A stretch of DNA of 64,000 nucleotides from Leucophora obtusa (Eukaryota > Arthropoda > Insecta > Diptera > Anthomyiidae). Location of the stretch: assembly GCA_949987735.1 (NCBI GenBank), contig OX465299.1, positions 39,116,624 to 39,180,623 on the forward strand, given 5' to 3'. The notes under the pieces were generated by a model. That model was not told the DNA's origin, did not search any database, and saw only the letters and a list, made by a program, of their open reading frames with translations. How positions within the stretch are numbered: position 1 is the stretch's first letter; every line of letters starts with the position of its first letter. Positions 20,622-31,385 of this stretch are shown one piece after another. The position numbers and the translations under genes are program-made.

Positions 20622-20905
20622 CTACAATTTTCTTATCTTTCTGATAATTTTTATTACAACATAGTTCATAATGCCAATAGTTATTTCTTTCTCGTTTAAA
20701 TTGGGATATCAAAAATAATAATTATAATATTTTTTAGAGTAGCAAATAAATATATTTTCTTATCAGGGTTTTATAAATTCTAAATTAAGATTATCTTAAG
20801 TGAGTGGAATATTGTAATTTATTAATTGGCCACTAGGCTTTCAAATTACAAAATGGTAAATAAATTAAATTAAATTAAAATTTAAAAAAAAAAAAAAAAA
20901 AAAAA
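18168..20905 (+). mobile_element. 5'-truncated LINE insertion with 3' UTR and A-rich tail
   Basis: The coding frame is followed by about 230 bp of 3' UTR. It ends in AAATTAAATTAAATT repeats and a run of about 25 A (20854-20906). The 9-bp word GTAGAATCG occurs just before the first certain LINE codons (18159-18167) and again just after the tail (20914-20922), a candidate target-site duplication. The right flank at 20907 onward is the inverted-repeat arm of the host TIR element. The 5' boundary is uncertain by several bases. Confidence 0.75.
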
Positions 20906-21120
20906 ATTTTGTTGTAGAATCGAATGGTGAAATCAGATTTCCTATGAATGCAGCCGTTTTGGCTCTGGAGGAAAAGGGTCTCCAAATCAGTGTTTTTGGC
21001 TGACTTGCGCCAGTGGAAGGAGTTGAAATAAAAAAGAAAAAACGCAATTCTTTTTTTCTATGCAAAAACTTTAAAAAAAGTGATGATATCCGAAAATCAA
21101 ATTTTTTGTAACGAACTCTA

Positions 21121-21618
21121 ATATATAAAATGAAAATATTTAAATTAATTTAAATTCATATTAAATGCCTTTAAGCTTTTATTACTTTTTAAATAGTATT
21201 AAACGCTTTACACTTTATAACTTTTAGATATATTTCAATAAAATAGATATTTAAATAAAGACATTTAAAATTTTATGTTTATACCTTTGTATGGATTTAA
21301 GTCTGTCCATTTTTTTTTTTTTTTTTTTGTAATCTTTAATATTACTTTATTGTCTTTTTCCTACCTGTCATGTTAGGAAACAGTTTGCCACTGTCATTGT
21401 CGATTGTATTATATTCATATATGGTGCTTTCAGAGCCAACTATCCAGTTAAAAGAAAAAGTATGTCGTTTCAATATCAAACTTAAATATTTTTTGTCCTA
21501 CACGATACGAATAAAAATTTAAGAAACTTTTTAAATTTTTCCCAAAAAGTGACAGTTTAGGCGTGGTTTAAGATTAACAAATTTAGCATTTTTTTTTATT
21601 TACTATGTATAACTTCTA
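21121..21618. other. Unassigned AT-rich DNA
   Basis: No gene or repeat structure apart from a T-run near 21310-21328. Confidence 0.5.
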
Positions 21619-22129
21619 CACTCACAATATTTTATCGTTAAAAACAACATAAAATAAATACACATTAAATTAATTGAAAACAAAATTAAAAAGAGAATTC
21701 TGATTTTGTATTTTATTCAAACCATTTTGCTATTTATTTTCAAACATTGTTCAAAAAATCCATAAAAGAAATAAAAATATTTGAAAAGTCTGTTAAAACA
21801 ATCATCAATTTTTAACTGACAAAACGTAAAAAAAAAACGATTTTGTGGTTTGTTTTTTTATATTTGAAAGTTTTCTTTTTGTTTGAATTTTCAAAACACT
21901 GCACACACAACACCCACGTTCATATTTTTATTGGTTATGTTTGTGTGTATGAGCAAAGAATTTCTTGTAATTTGAATTAAAATTAATTAATAAATTATAA
22001 TTTTGTATAAAAAGAACCTATTTTAACAAAAACAGAAAACCGAAAATATTTGAATTTTTTGTTTTAAAACAGAAAACAACGAAATTATTTAAATATTTTT
22101 TTTTTTAAATAGAAAACTAAAAATAGAAC

Positions 22130-22690
22130 TAAGTAGGTTTGAGGTTAAGAAGAAGAAGAATAAATATTTTTTCAAAGTTATTTAACACCTTATTAATTTT
22201 CAAATCAAACTAGATATAGCTTCTGCCTTCTTTTATGGACAGGCTTCATCAGTAATTTTCCATTAAATTGAATTATTGTTTATTAGGGTGGGTCGATTTA
22301 GCAATCAATATTGTGTCATCGATTTTTCGATAGATTTTGGCATGAGGAAAAAAAAGTTCCACTACGACATATCAAAAAAATCATTTTCGAGGCGCCTAAA
22401 TTTCAATTTTTTGCAATTTTCTAATAAATTCTAGACTAGCGCCATCTTGCGGTGGCTTTTTGAAACAACTAATGAAGTTGTAAACAATATAACATTACAG
22501 CCTTTCCAGAAAAGTATTACCTATGAAAATCGGATAAAAAATGTGGCATTACTATATGATAATTTTTTCAACAACCTGTCAGCTTTAGGAATCGAACCCA
22601 TGCACTCCCACATTACAAGCGTAACTATACTAGAGTTCGTCAGGTTAGCCATCTCGCCCACGTAAGGCCTTGGTCATAGTGTGGCTAATT
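22130..22690 (-). mobile_element. tRNA-headed SINE-like repeat, copy 2, interrupted by a MITE
   Basis: On the minus strand the head at about 22690-22580 reads GGGCGAGATGGCTAACCTGA ... GGGTTCGATTCC. The body continues at 22283-22130 (GATGAAGCCTGTCCAT inverted). Between them lies the TAGGGTGGGTCGATTT sequence. The ORF at 22447-22665 spans the junction and is not a gene. Confidence 0.6.
22284..22556 (+). mobile_element. Small TAGGGTGGGTCGATTT element, copy 1
   Basis: It runs from TAGGGTGGGTCGATTTAGCA through ATCGATTTTTCGATAG, CACTACGACATATC and GCCATCTTGCGGTGG to GGATAAAAAATGTGGCA. A second copy, about 90% similar by eye, lies at 63295-63556. The left end matches the terminus of the fold-back element at 6048. 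A matching right terminal repeat is not present, so the copies may be end-truncated or an asymmetric family. Confidence 0.7.
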
Positions 22691-22895
22691 CATAGTTTTC
22701 TTTCCTATTCCGCTTTTCTGTTATTGTTATTACTCTCAGAAGTGATCAAACAGCCATACAAAGAGTCTACTTTAGATCTTCTTATCTCCTCCTTGTCACC
22801 TTTTTTGCAAATATTGCCACACTGATGTATGATTTTTACGATTAAATGCAAGTAATTTGTATACATCGGAGATGGACTGCCAGCAGGGCATTTTT

Positions 22896-23518
22896 ATTAT
22901 GCCCTACACCACTACGTGGTCAGGGTATAATAAGTTTGTGCTGATGTTTGTAACACTAAAAAATATTGGACCTTGACCCACGTTATAGTATACCGATCGA
23001 CTCAGAATCACGTTTTATTTCGATTTAACGATGTCCGTCTTTCCGTCCGTCTGTCTGTCCATGCATTCTTGTGCGCAATCTACAGGTCGCAAATATTAAG
23101 ATATTTTGATGAAATTTGGTACACAGACCTATGTTGGCCCAAGGACGAAGCCTATTAATTTTGGTTAACATCGGTCCATATTTAGACCTAGTGCCCATAT
23201 AAGGGTCACCCCAAAATTGGCTTGGTTACACGCTACATGTCGCAAATATTAAGATATTTTAATGAAATTTGGTTCGCTGACTCACATGGTCCCGAGAACA
23301 AAGCCGATAGATTCTAGATAAAATCGGTCCATATTTGGACCTATCGCCCATACGGGCTATTTTTACGATTTTCTCTTCTTTTATTATTTTATATAAAATT
23401 TTGATACAAGTCCCATTTTAACCCATTCGAATTTCGGATCCAAATGTTAGTTGGCTTTTAGCCAGACTGGTGTGAGGTATTGTATAGTCGGCATGCTCGA
23501 CTTTAACCTTTTTACTCG
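22896..23518 (+). mobile_element. Helentron-associated (DINE-1-like) element
   Basis: 5' hairpin GCCCTACACCACTACGTGG ... AGGGTATAA, then the TTTGTAACACTAAAAAATAT block, (GTCY)n at about 23032-23060, about two core units (ACAGGTCGCAAATATTAAGA), the 3' subterminal CAGACTGGTGTGAGGTATTG, the 3' hairpin AGTCGGCATGCTCGACTT and terminal TTTTTACTCG. Non-coding; the ORF at 22973-23158 is a chance frame. Confidence 0.85.
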
Positions 23519-23534
23519 TTTTTCTAGTAAAGTG

Positions 23535-23700
23535 TTGGTTTTTCAAACGCGTCATATAGACCAAATGCAATTAATATTGTAATTAATATACATTTTTATT
23601 AAGTTTTACTTAAATAGGTTTGACGTTAAGAAGAATAAACATTTTTTCAAAGATATAAACACATTATTAATTTGAAAATCAGACTCTATCTAGTTTCTAG
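23535..23700 (-). repeat. Tail part of the tRNA-headed repeat
   Basis: On the minus strand it matches 15000-15175 of copy 1: from CTAGATAGAGTCTGATTTTC through TTTTTGAAAAAATGTTTATTC-like wording to GACGCGTTTGAAAAA. The tRNA-like head is missing. Confidence 0.7.
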
Positions 23701-23887
23701 AACATTTAACTGAAAATATCTACCCCTACAGACGATACATATTTTTTTGTAGTTTGTTTTTTATTGACTGATACAAAAAGTTAAACAATATGTTTCTATG
23801 TATTTTAGCTGATTCTTCAACTGAAAACATACTTTAACTATTATTTTTCAAATAAACCTCAATCGGTTATGGAAAATATATTGTGAG

Positions 23888-25134
23888 TAGAGTTTGCTGT
23901 TCGGTTTAAATCGAAACCGAAATCGCGGTTTTCCAAGCCTCAAAACCGAAACCGAAAACCGACAAAAATAAGTCGGTTTTTAACAAATACTTTAACTAAT
24001 TAAAATAATTATTTAAATTGCATAATATTAAATACATTTGGGATTTTTGGCGTATTTAATTCCTTTAATGCAATTAATGTATATCCCGATAAAATAAAAT
24101 TAAAAAAACTAATATGCAAGTGCTTGTGCAAATTTAAATGTTACTGACACTTTAGAAAACATTGTTCTCTATAGTTGTTTCTACATGAATGGATGTCACT
24201 ACATTGCTAGATCTGTCAAAACAACAGAGTAGTACATTGGAAGATGACAAAGCAAATTGTGGAAAATTTTCTGTTCTTGTTTTTGTTTTTTTTTGATATT
24301 TTAAATGTTTAATAACGCTCCTAGACGAGAACAAAAAATTCTCATTGAGTTTGTAATTTAACTTAACAAATACTTCCAGAAATTCTAAAAACGTCGTCCC
24401 CTGACGATTTCCTTAGGCTAGGGACATGCCTGCAGCGGATTATTTTTCAGAATTTGTTAAATACGTTTGGGATTTTTAGCATATTTAATTCCTTTGATGA
24501 ATCTTGAATTTTGAAAAGGTTCAGCTCCTATTTTACAAAATTTTGTATTTAATTGTAATGAACATTTTCTCCATTAAAAACTGCTTTAAAGAATTTTTTG
24601 TTTTTGTTATTACGGATAACATAAACTGAGGCTTATAATTTTAGTAAAAAAATTGCACCAAAAAGTCAAGTGCTTTAAGAGATATTGAGTTTCACATATT
24701 CAGTTACGATTTTCACCGCGTATTTTTCAAAAAGTCTTATTTCGTATTCCGCGAAATTTATAAAACTTTAACTTTATATTGTTTTAAACAAATTGCTAGA
24801 ATTTAAATTTAAACTCTTTAAAATACAGCTTTAGTTACCGAAAAAAGAAAAAAATTAACTTATAACGGGTTTTACGCGTTTATTTCTTCTCCCGGAAAGG
24901 TATCGAAATGGCGTTATTGCCTTTAAATATTTGAGTGAGAAATTCAATCGAATTTTAAAACATATCTTGGACGTATTAAACTATTTAATTTTTATACATA
25001 TTTAATTATCATATATTTAGTTAGAATATTGTTATATTTAATTTTTTTAAAACAATTAACCGAAACCGCGGTTTTTATAATTTTGAAAAACCGAAACCGC
25101 GGTTTCCAAATTTTTCGGTTTTTAGCAAACTCTA
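23888..25134 (+). mobile_element. hAT-like element with perfect 8-bp target duplication
   Basis: The termini TAGAGTTTGCT and AGCAAACTCTA are perfect inverted repeats, followed inward by CGGTTT/AAACCG-rich subterminal blocks (AAACCGAAACCGAAAACCG; AACCGAAACCGCGG). The flanks carry an exact ATTGTGAG duplication (23880-23887 and 25135-25142). The insertion falls inside the right terminal repeat of the CACT element. The 1247-bp interior contains the dispersed repeat 24056-24415 and no transposase. Confidence 0.92.
24056..24415 (+). repeat. Dispersed repeat of about 370 bp (copy 2)
   Basis: Same order of sequence as 14142-14515, from TTAATTCCTTTAATGCAATT to CTGACGATTTCCTT. Here it is internal to the hAT element, so it may be part of a longer hAT family or was captured by it. 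The ORF at 24152-24334 (-) is a frame of the repeat. Confidence 0.8.
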
Positions 25135-25144
25135 ATTGTGAGTG

Positions 25145-28036
25145 CATAATTTATTGGAATTTTAAAAATGCTAGAAATTTTACTAATTACTTCAAAAAAA
25201 TATATTAGGGGGGCTTCATATAAAAATGTAAATTCCCTGTAAACCTTGTATAAATAAAATCAAATTTAATTTATCTAAAAATCGGGAAAATTTTTTTTTT
25301 ATTTTGTTTTAGAAATAAGCTTCTTTCCATGCAGAAACTTTTATGGTGTTACATTTTTTTTTTATAAAGAGAAGCAACACTTAGGAAATTCTTCCTATTA
25401 ATTAACATGTTGCTTTCTTTGGAAAGGGGATAGAGAAGAAGTGAAAAGTGATGAAAGATGAAGGACTTCAAATATGGCAACACTGTAATTGCGCGAGATG
25501 TTCAATTTTAGAACAGTTGTTGCGCACCATCTGATGGTGAGTTGCCGAAATTTGTTGAAGCTTTTTTGTTTATAGCCCTGTTATATTATTTTACTTCGGT
25601 GGGGTTAAGTGGTATGGGAACACCGAAGGAGGACGCTGCGATATGTATGAGGGATAGAAAAAACTCATACATATTACTATTTTTCATAAATTGATGTTGA
25701 AATAGTTGGGGCTCGAACCCGCAACCTCACGTGTAACAGTCCAAGGCGCTAACCCTTACACCACAGCGCCCACAGGCTTAGTTTTGGAGGAAATATTGCA
25801 TATCACAAATATTCGGTGTGAATGAAAATGTTTCTTAGGGCGAGTAATTTATTTGCAACAAAACCATGGTTAAACGTTAATCATAGATATTTCCATATAA
25901 AATTGACATTCATAATTATGTTTAAGCACTAAACTCTCTTTACTTTGAGATAAGCTAACAGGTCTTAGAAACATATACCAGTTTTTTAATAAATTAAGGT
26001 CTCTATTACACCAAAAATTTCAGAACTAGTTTTGAATATAAAAAAAATACCTTTTTTTAAATTGTCCTTTAAAACTCTATTGACATAGTCAACTTTCTAG
26101 CATTTTCTAAACTCCATTAAATTATAATAAATTATAAATTAAAAATAAACGGTTTCTTAGCTGGACAGTTGGTTTATAAACCCTCATATATATCTATGTG
26201 TGTGTGTATGTGTTTGGCTGTGTTAGTTAGGTAAGTAATGTCACATTTTATGGGCTACGACATAAAATTGTCAGGCTACGTGTATAGAATTTCAAATAAA
26301 GACTAAAACAAAACTATAGAACGTGTTCATTAAACTGAAAGGACTATCCAACACATAATACACGAAAAAGCTCTAACAGCCAAATGAATAAAACATTACA
26401 GCCATATTAGAAAAGGTAAAAATGAGAAAACATAAAAACTACAAAAGTTACAAACACATTTAACATTAGCCATCCCACTTGAATACTTCCTACCATTACA
26501 GGCCACTGCAACTGCTGAGCAATAACAACAAGTGGTATAGATATTTTAGTTGAGCCTTAAGTTTTTCTTCTTGTTAACTTTTAGTTTTTTCTTCATTCCT
26601 CGATTTTTTAAGTTTTTCGTCTTTTTTTTTTTTTTTATTACGTGACAGACATTTTATAAATTTCTTCTTAATTTCTTCTTACGTGAAAATTGATTAATTA
26701 TGTGCAAAAAAGACTTAAATGAGCAAATGAGTACATGTTTAAGAAATTAAAATAAATTAATTAAACTCCGTTGCTGGAATATAGAAAAAAATTGAATTGT
26801 GTTAGTTAATCTAAAATAAATAATAGGTACTACAATTTTAAAAGTTCATTAAAACTAAAAAAAGTTTTCTTTTCTGTTCTTCTTTTCTTATTTGTACAAC
26901 TAATTAAGACTTGTACAAGGTTAGAGATTTAATTAGTATTGATATTGTACTATTTGTTTTGAAAATGTAATAAGAATAAAACTAATCCTAAATGAACAAA
27001 TGAACATTGGGTGGCAGCTAAATTTCAAAATGTCGCATTTGGAGTAGAGATTACAGGAATTTGTTCACATTTGGTCTTAAAATATAAATGTAAAAGTTTT
27101 GATCAAATTCTACCGTGCTAATACAAGATTCATAGCGATTTGAGAGTTAGGGTTATGAAATATTTGGGAAAATTAGATTTTATTGTGTAAAGAAAATAAA
27201 TATTTTTTTAAATTTGACAAAAAATACCGTTAAGTGTGGGAGTTAAGTTTATTTATAAAAAAATAAGTTGGTATATGTTCGTCATTTTATAACTCGAGAA
27301 CCACTCAACCGATTTACATGCGTTGGAAAGGTCTACTTTTACTGATGGTTCTTAAAAAAAAATTACGAAAAATGTCTACGCATATGCGTTATACGCACAC
27401 TTTTGTGATGGTGTGTTTTTCACATATAAAATGTGTGATCGATATACAGATTTTTATTTTCCAACGAATTTCTCTGAAATTTGATTGATTCTCATACCAC
27501 GAGCGAGGTCGCCATTTCCTTTTTAGTGACCACGCCATATTTACGCCCACTTTTTCTTTAAAAACATATATATATATCATATAACAATGGATTTTCGCAC
27601 TGAAATTTTGTATTTTCTAACAGATTTCGTTCAAAAAACATGCATGTTCAAATTCTACTTTATTTCCTTTACAAATCCGATTAAGGGATTTTATTAAATT
27701 TGCAAAATAGGAAAATAATTTTTCATTTTAATTGCACTTGTATCCTAGCTCCTTTACCTAACCAAAATAAGTTGATATGGTTCTAAAAGCACAAAGTCTA
27801 TAATTTTAAACCATATCAAAAATTATCTGCGGAAAAGAAATTTTAGCAAAAAAACTGTCCTTTTGCTAAAAGTTGAATTTGAGAATATTTCAAAAAACAG
27901 AGCTTACTTTAAAATTTGGTATTCTCATTCGTGATATTCATCCTAAAATCTATCAGAATTGATAGATTTGAATTGTATGCCTGATACATTTTTAGTGTTC
28001 TACTGTGTAATCATTCAGTTAAAAATAAATAAAAAA
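25145..28036. other. Unassigned AT-rich DNA with one tRNA-like sequence
   Basis: No protein-coding gene seen. A tRNA-like stretch lies at 25706-25775. Runs of TGTGTG occur near 26196-26215. Near 27295-27320 the phrase AACTCGAGAACCACTCAACC resembles the arm wording of the MITE at 15951. The remaining short ORFs (27389-27580, 27959-28156) carry no motif. Confidence 0.5.
25706..25775 (-). other. tRNA-like sequence, probably a tRNA pseudogene or SINE head
   Basis: On the minus strand it starts GGGCGCTGTGGTGTAAGGGT with an A-box-like TGGTGTAAGGG and has a canonical B box GGTTCGAGCCC. I could not pair the T-stem or acceptor stem well, so a functional tRNA is unlikely. No second copy in the window. 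No flanking TIRs were seen. Confidence 0.45.
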
Positions 28037-30017
28037 CCAGTAAAAAGGTTAAAGTCGGGCATGCCGACTATACAATACCCTACACCAGTCTGGTGTATTG
28101 TTTGGATCCGAAATTCGAATGGGTTAAAATGGGGCTTATGTCAAAATTTTCTATAATGTGAGTCAGCGCACCAAATTTCATTAAAATATCTTAATATTTG
28201 CGACCTGCAGTTTGTAACCAAGCCAATTTTGGGGGGACCCTTATATGGGCACTAGGTCTAAATATGGACCGATGTTCAACAAAATCAACAGGCTTCGTCC
28301 TTGGGCCAACATAGGTGTGTGTACCAAATTTCATCAATATATCTTAATATTTGCGACCTGCAGTTTGTAACCAAGCCAATTTTGGGGGGACCCTTATATG
28401 GGCACTAGTTCTAAACATGGACCGATGTTCACCAAAATCAATAGGCTTCGTCCTTGGGCCAACATAGGTCCATGTACCAAATTTCATCAAAATATCTTAA
28501 TATTTACGACCTGCAGCGTATAAACAGTATAATTTTGGTAGGACCCTTATATGGGCACTAGGTCTAAACATAGACCAGTCTGGTGTATTGTTTGGATCCG
28601 AAATTCGAATGGGTTAAAATGGGGCTTATGTCAAAATTTTCTATAATGTGAGTCAGCGCACCAAATTTCATTAAAATGTCTTAATATTTGCGACCTGCAG
28701 TTTGTAACCAAGCCAATTTTGGGGGGACCCTTATATGGGCACTAGTTCTAAACATGGACCGATGTTCACCAAAATCAATAGGCTTCGTCCTTGGGCCAAC
28801 ATAGGTCTATGTACCAAATTTCATCAAAATATCTTAATATTTACGACCTGCAGCGTATAAACAGTATAATTTTGGTAGGACCCTTATATGGGCACTAGGT
28901 CTAAACATAGACCGATGTTCACCAAAATCAATAGGCTGCGTTATTGGGCCAATATAGGTCTGTGTATCAAATTTCATCAAAATATCTTAATATTTGCGAC
29001 CTGCAGCGTATAAACATTATAATTTTGGTAGGACCCTTATATGGGCACTAGGTCTAAACATGGACCGATGTTCACCAAAATCAATAGGCTGCGTTATTGG
29101 CACAATTTAGGTCTGTGTACCAAATTTCATCAAAATATCTTAATATTTACGACCTGCAGCGTATAAAAAGTATAATTTTGATAGGACCCTTATATGGGCA
29201 CTAGGTCTAAACATGGACCGATGTTCACCAAAATCAATAGGCTGCATTATTGGGCCAATATAGGTCAGTTTACCAAATTTCATCAAAATATCTTAATATT
29301 TACGACCTGCAGCATATAAACAGTATAATTTTGGTAGGACCCTTATATGGGCACTAGGTCTAAACATGGACCGATGTTCACCAAAATCAATAGACTGCGT
29401 TACTGGGAAAATATAGGTCTGTGTACCAAATTTCGTCAAAATATCTTAATATTTACGACCTGCAGCGTATAAACAGTATAATTTTGGTAGGACCCTTATA
29501 TGGGCACTAGGTCTAAACATGGACCGATGTTCACCAAAATCAATACGCTACATTATTGGGCCAATATAGGTCTGTGTACCAAATTTCGTCAAAATATCTT
29601 AATATTTACGACCTGCAGTGTATAAACAGTATAATTTTGGTAGGACCCTTATATGGGCACTAGGTCTAAACATGGACCGATGTTCAAAAAAATCAAACTT
29701 GTTCGTCCTTGGGCCAACATAGGTCTGCGTACCAAATTTCATCAAAATATCTTAATAGTTGCGACCTGTAGAGTGCGCACAAGATTGCATGGACAGACAG
29801 ACGGACGGACGGACAGACGGACATCGTTAAATCGAAATAAAAAAAAATTCTGAACCGATCGGTATACTATAAGGTGGGTCTACGACCAATATTTTTTGGT
29901 GTTACAAACATCAGCACAAACTTATAATACCCTGACCACATAGTGGTGTAGGGTATAATGACCACATAGTGGTGTAGGGTATAATAAATGACCACATAGT
30001 GGTGTAGGGTATAATAA
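28037..30017 (-). mobile_element. Helentron-associated element with the longest 153-bp array
   Basis: On the minus strand the 5' end is at about 30017 and the 3' end (AGTCGGCATGCCCGACTT then TTTTTACTGG) at 28037. Core CGACCTGCAG words start at 28201, 28354, 28507, 28691, 28844, 28997, 29150, 29303, 29456, 29609 and 29762: every step is 153 bp except one of 184. That exception is a duplicated piece of the 3' region (GACCAGTCTGGTGTATTG at 28074 and 28574). (GTCY)n lies at about 29796-29823. The 5' terminal hairpin is triplicated at 29935-30017. ORFs here (for example 29653-29853) are repeat frames. Confidence 0.9.
29935..30017 (-). repeat. Triplicated 5' terminus of the Helentron-like element
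   Basis: The block GACCACATAGTGGTGTAGGG plus TATAAT occurs three times in direct succession, the second and third separated by AAA. The block is the 5' terminal hairpin of the element. Confidence 0.9.
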
Positions 30018-30060
30018 ATAAAGACAGTTTCTCGTGTTAATAGAATAACATTATTCAACA

Positions 30061-30120
30061 ATGCCGCGACGAAGGTTTTCACAAATTGACCGACGAACAC
30101 GCAACAGCAGTCAAACACGT
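30061..30120 (+). pseudogene. Possible relic of a Helitron N-terminus
   Basis: After an ATG at 30061 the frame reads MPRRRFSQIDRRTRNSSQTR and stops. Basic 'RRR-x-QI-x-RRTRN' starts are common at the N-terminus of insect Helitron Rep/helicase polyproteins. In another frame the downstream text contains KLKFGMKVPPLW, not recognised. It lies about 40 bp from the 5' end of a Helentron-like element but on the opposite strand. This is a 20-residue motif resemblance only. Confidence 0.25.
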
Positions 30121-31146
30121 TAATGAATGAATTAGCAAGCCAACGAATGGCCCAAACCGCTGGAGCTACGAAGTTGAAATTTGGTATGAAGGTTCCTCCT
30201 CTGTGGTAGACATCCATTAAGAAGGGATATTTGGATTTTGAAGATAGTACTTTTTTCTTCCCCCACTAAGACAAGATTTCTGGATCTTCGGCGTAGGCGT
30301 CCGCTAAGACGAAACTTTGGAAATTCCTACTGAAACTGAGAAAAAGGGGAAAAATATCCCCCTAGACTGCCTGACAAACCCGCTTTGGCTGGAAACCGGA
30401 AAATTAAAATATTTCTTCCCTGAAGTATGGCCTAACTTATTTGATTATATATATTTGTGTATTTTTACTGGGAAGAACAAAAAGGGGTGAAGAACCTCTT
30501 TAATTACCTGTTCAAACACTCTATGCAAGGAATACGAAACTTCGCATTGAAACATACTTTACAAAAATGCTAAACAAATTTATTAAAAGAGAAAAAACTC
30601 TTAGAAAAAGAATGCACTTTATATATTCCTATATTTAAACTGCAGGTAACGAAGCATCGATGAAGGAAACCGAAGTAGAAAATTTTCCAGCTGAATTTGT
30701 TAATTTACTTGAATTATTCGGTGTACTTTTACATAAACTGGAACTAAAGCAACTTTAAGGCACGCTAAAAATGTAGCGGGCTTGCCCGATACGACAAAAT
30801 TCGTTTTCGGTTTAACTAACATCCTAAAAACTAGGCCTAGGCCTAGTAACTACTTATTTTTTAACCACTAGTAAGTATATAAATAAGTCGTATTAGTTAA
30901 CAACTTGTAACTACATATTTGTTAACTGCGTATAAGCACACGAATAACTACTTATTTTGGTAACTACTTATTTTATATACTTTTGTAATGTAGCGGGTAA
31001 GCAGGTGCACAAATTTTGCAGCGAATATGGACAACTACTTACAAAAACGTCAAATGAGTGTCAAACAAATGAGTTTTGACACCGAATTATAAGCAGTAGA
31101 CCCTAATTCTACGGCTTATTTAGATATTAGTAATGAGCACCCATTA
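30121..31146. other. Unassigned DNA, partly GTAACTAC-word rich
   Basis: No gene. From about 30830 to 31040 the words AACTACTTATTTT and GTAACTAC recur, matching the word vocabulary of the CCCAG family 1 elements that follow. A CCTAGGCCTAGGCCTAG run lies at about 30829-30848. The 52800-53096 interval has a similar vocabulary beside another family 1 copy. Confidence 0.5.
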
Positions 31147-31310
31147 CTGAGATTTTGCTGGGATGGCGATGTCGCGAAAAGTAACGAGTTACACACCAGC
31201 ATATGGAAAATCAAAAAATATGTCGTTACCTATGTGCTTACCAGTATTGATTAGAATAATGATTCTAAAAATAGATTTTCAAAAAAATGAGTTTTATAAA
31301 AAAAAAAAAT

Positions 31311-31383
31311 TTTTATCGTGCGAGAATCGAAGCTGGGACTCCCGGTTGCCAGTCAATAGCTCTACCATCTGAGCTATATCGAC
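31311..31383 (-). other. tRNA-like module of the host family 1 copy
   Basis: On the minus strand: GATATAGCTCAGATGGTAGA (canonical A-box region and D-arm), CTATTGACTGGCAACC, then AGCTTCGATTCT (B box with changes). It contains the same CTGGCAA loop as the other modules. Confidence 0.65.
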
Positions 31384-31385
31384 AT

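Larger units (their letters stand above)
17496..21120. mobile_element. hAT-like TIR element hosting the LINE
   Basis: The left end TAGGGTTCGTTAAAAAAATT and the right end (opposite strand TAGAGTTCGTTACAAAAAAT) are inverted repeats. The homology continues about 200 bp inward (GATTTTCGGATATCATC, CCACTGGCGCAAGTC, GAAATCTGA). The flanks are ATATATAT and ATATATAA, a 7-of-8 match to an 8-bp duplication, though in low-complexity sequence. The arms end near 17730 and 20911. Between them sit a palindromic MITE and the LINE insertion. The ORFs at 17535-17795 and 20865-21065 are frames of the two arms. Confidence 0.7.
21619..25144 (+). mobile_element. CACT-terminated family A, copy 2, split by nested insertions
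   Basis: The left part (21619 to about 22118) matches 832-1280 of copy 1. The sequence resumes at about 23700 (GAACATTTAACTGAAAATAT) and runs to the right terminus, which is itself split by a hAT element (23888-25134); the last bases TGTGAGTG end at 25144. The left flank is TA and the right flank CA, so the duplication has decayed or the end is off. The intervening sequence contains two tRNA-headed repeat pieces, a small MITE and a Helentron-like element. Confidence 0.7.

Noticed and set aside
22447..22665. 72-aa ORF
   Set aside because: It spans the junction of a MITE and the tRNA-headed repeat, so it cannot be an ancestral gene.
29653..29853. Recurrent short ORF beginning MGTRSKHGPMF, also at 37568-37759, 44105-44302, 54986-55177, 55754-55969 and 56053-56244
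   Set aside because: It is the translation of the 153-bp unit plus the (GTCY)n microsatellite. Most units hit a TAA after about 40 codons, and older copies do not keep the frame. A dN/dS test across copies could revive it.
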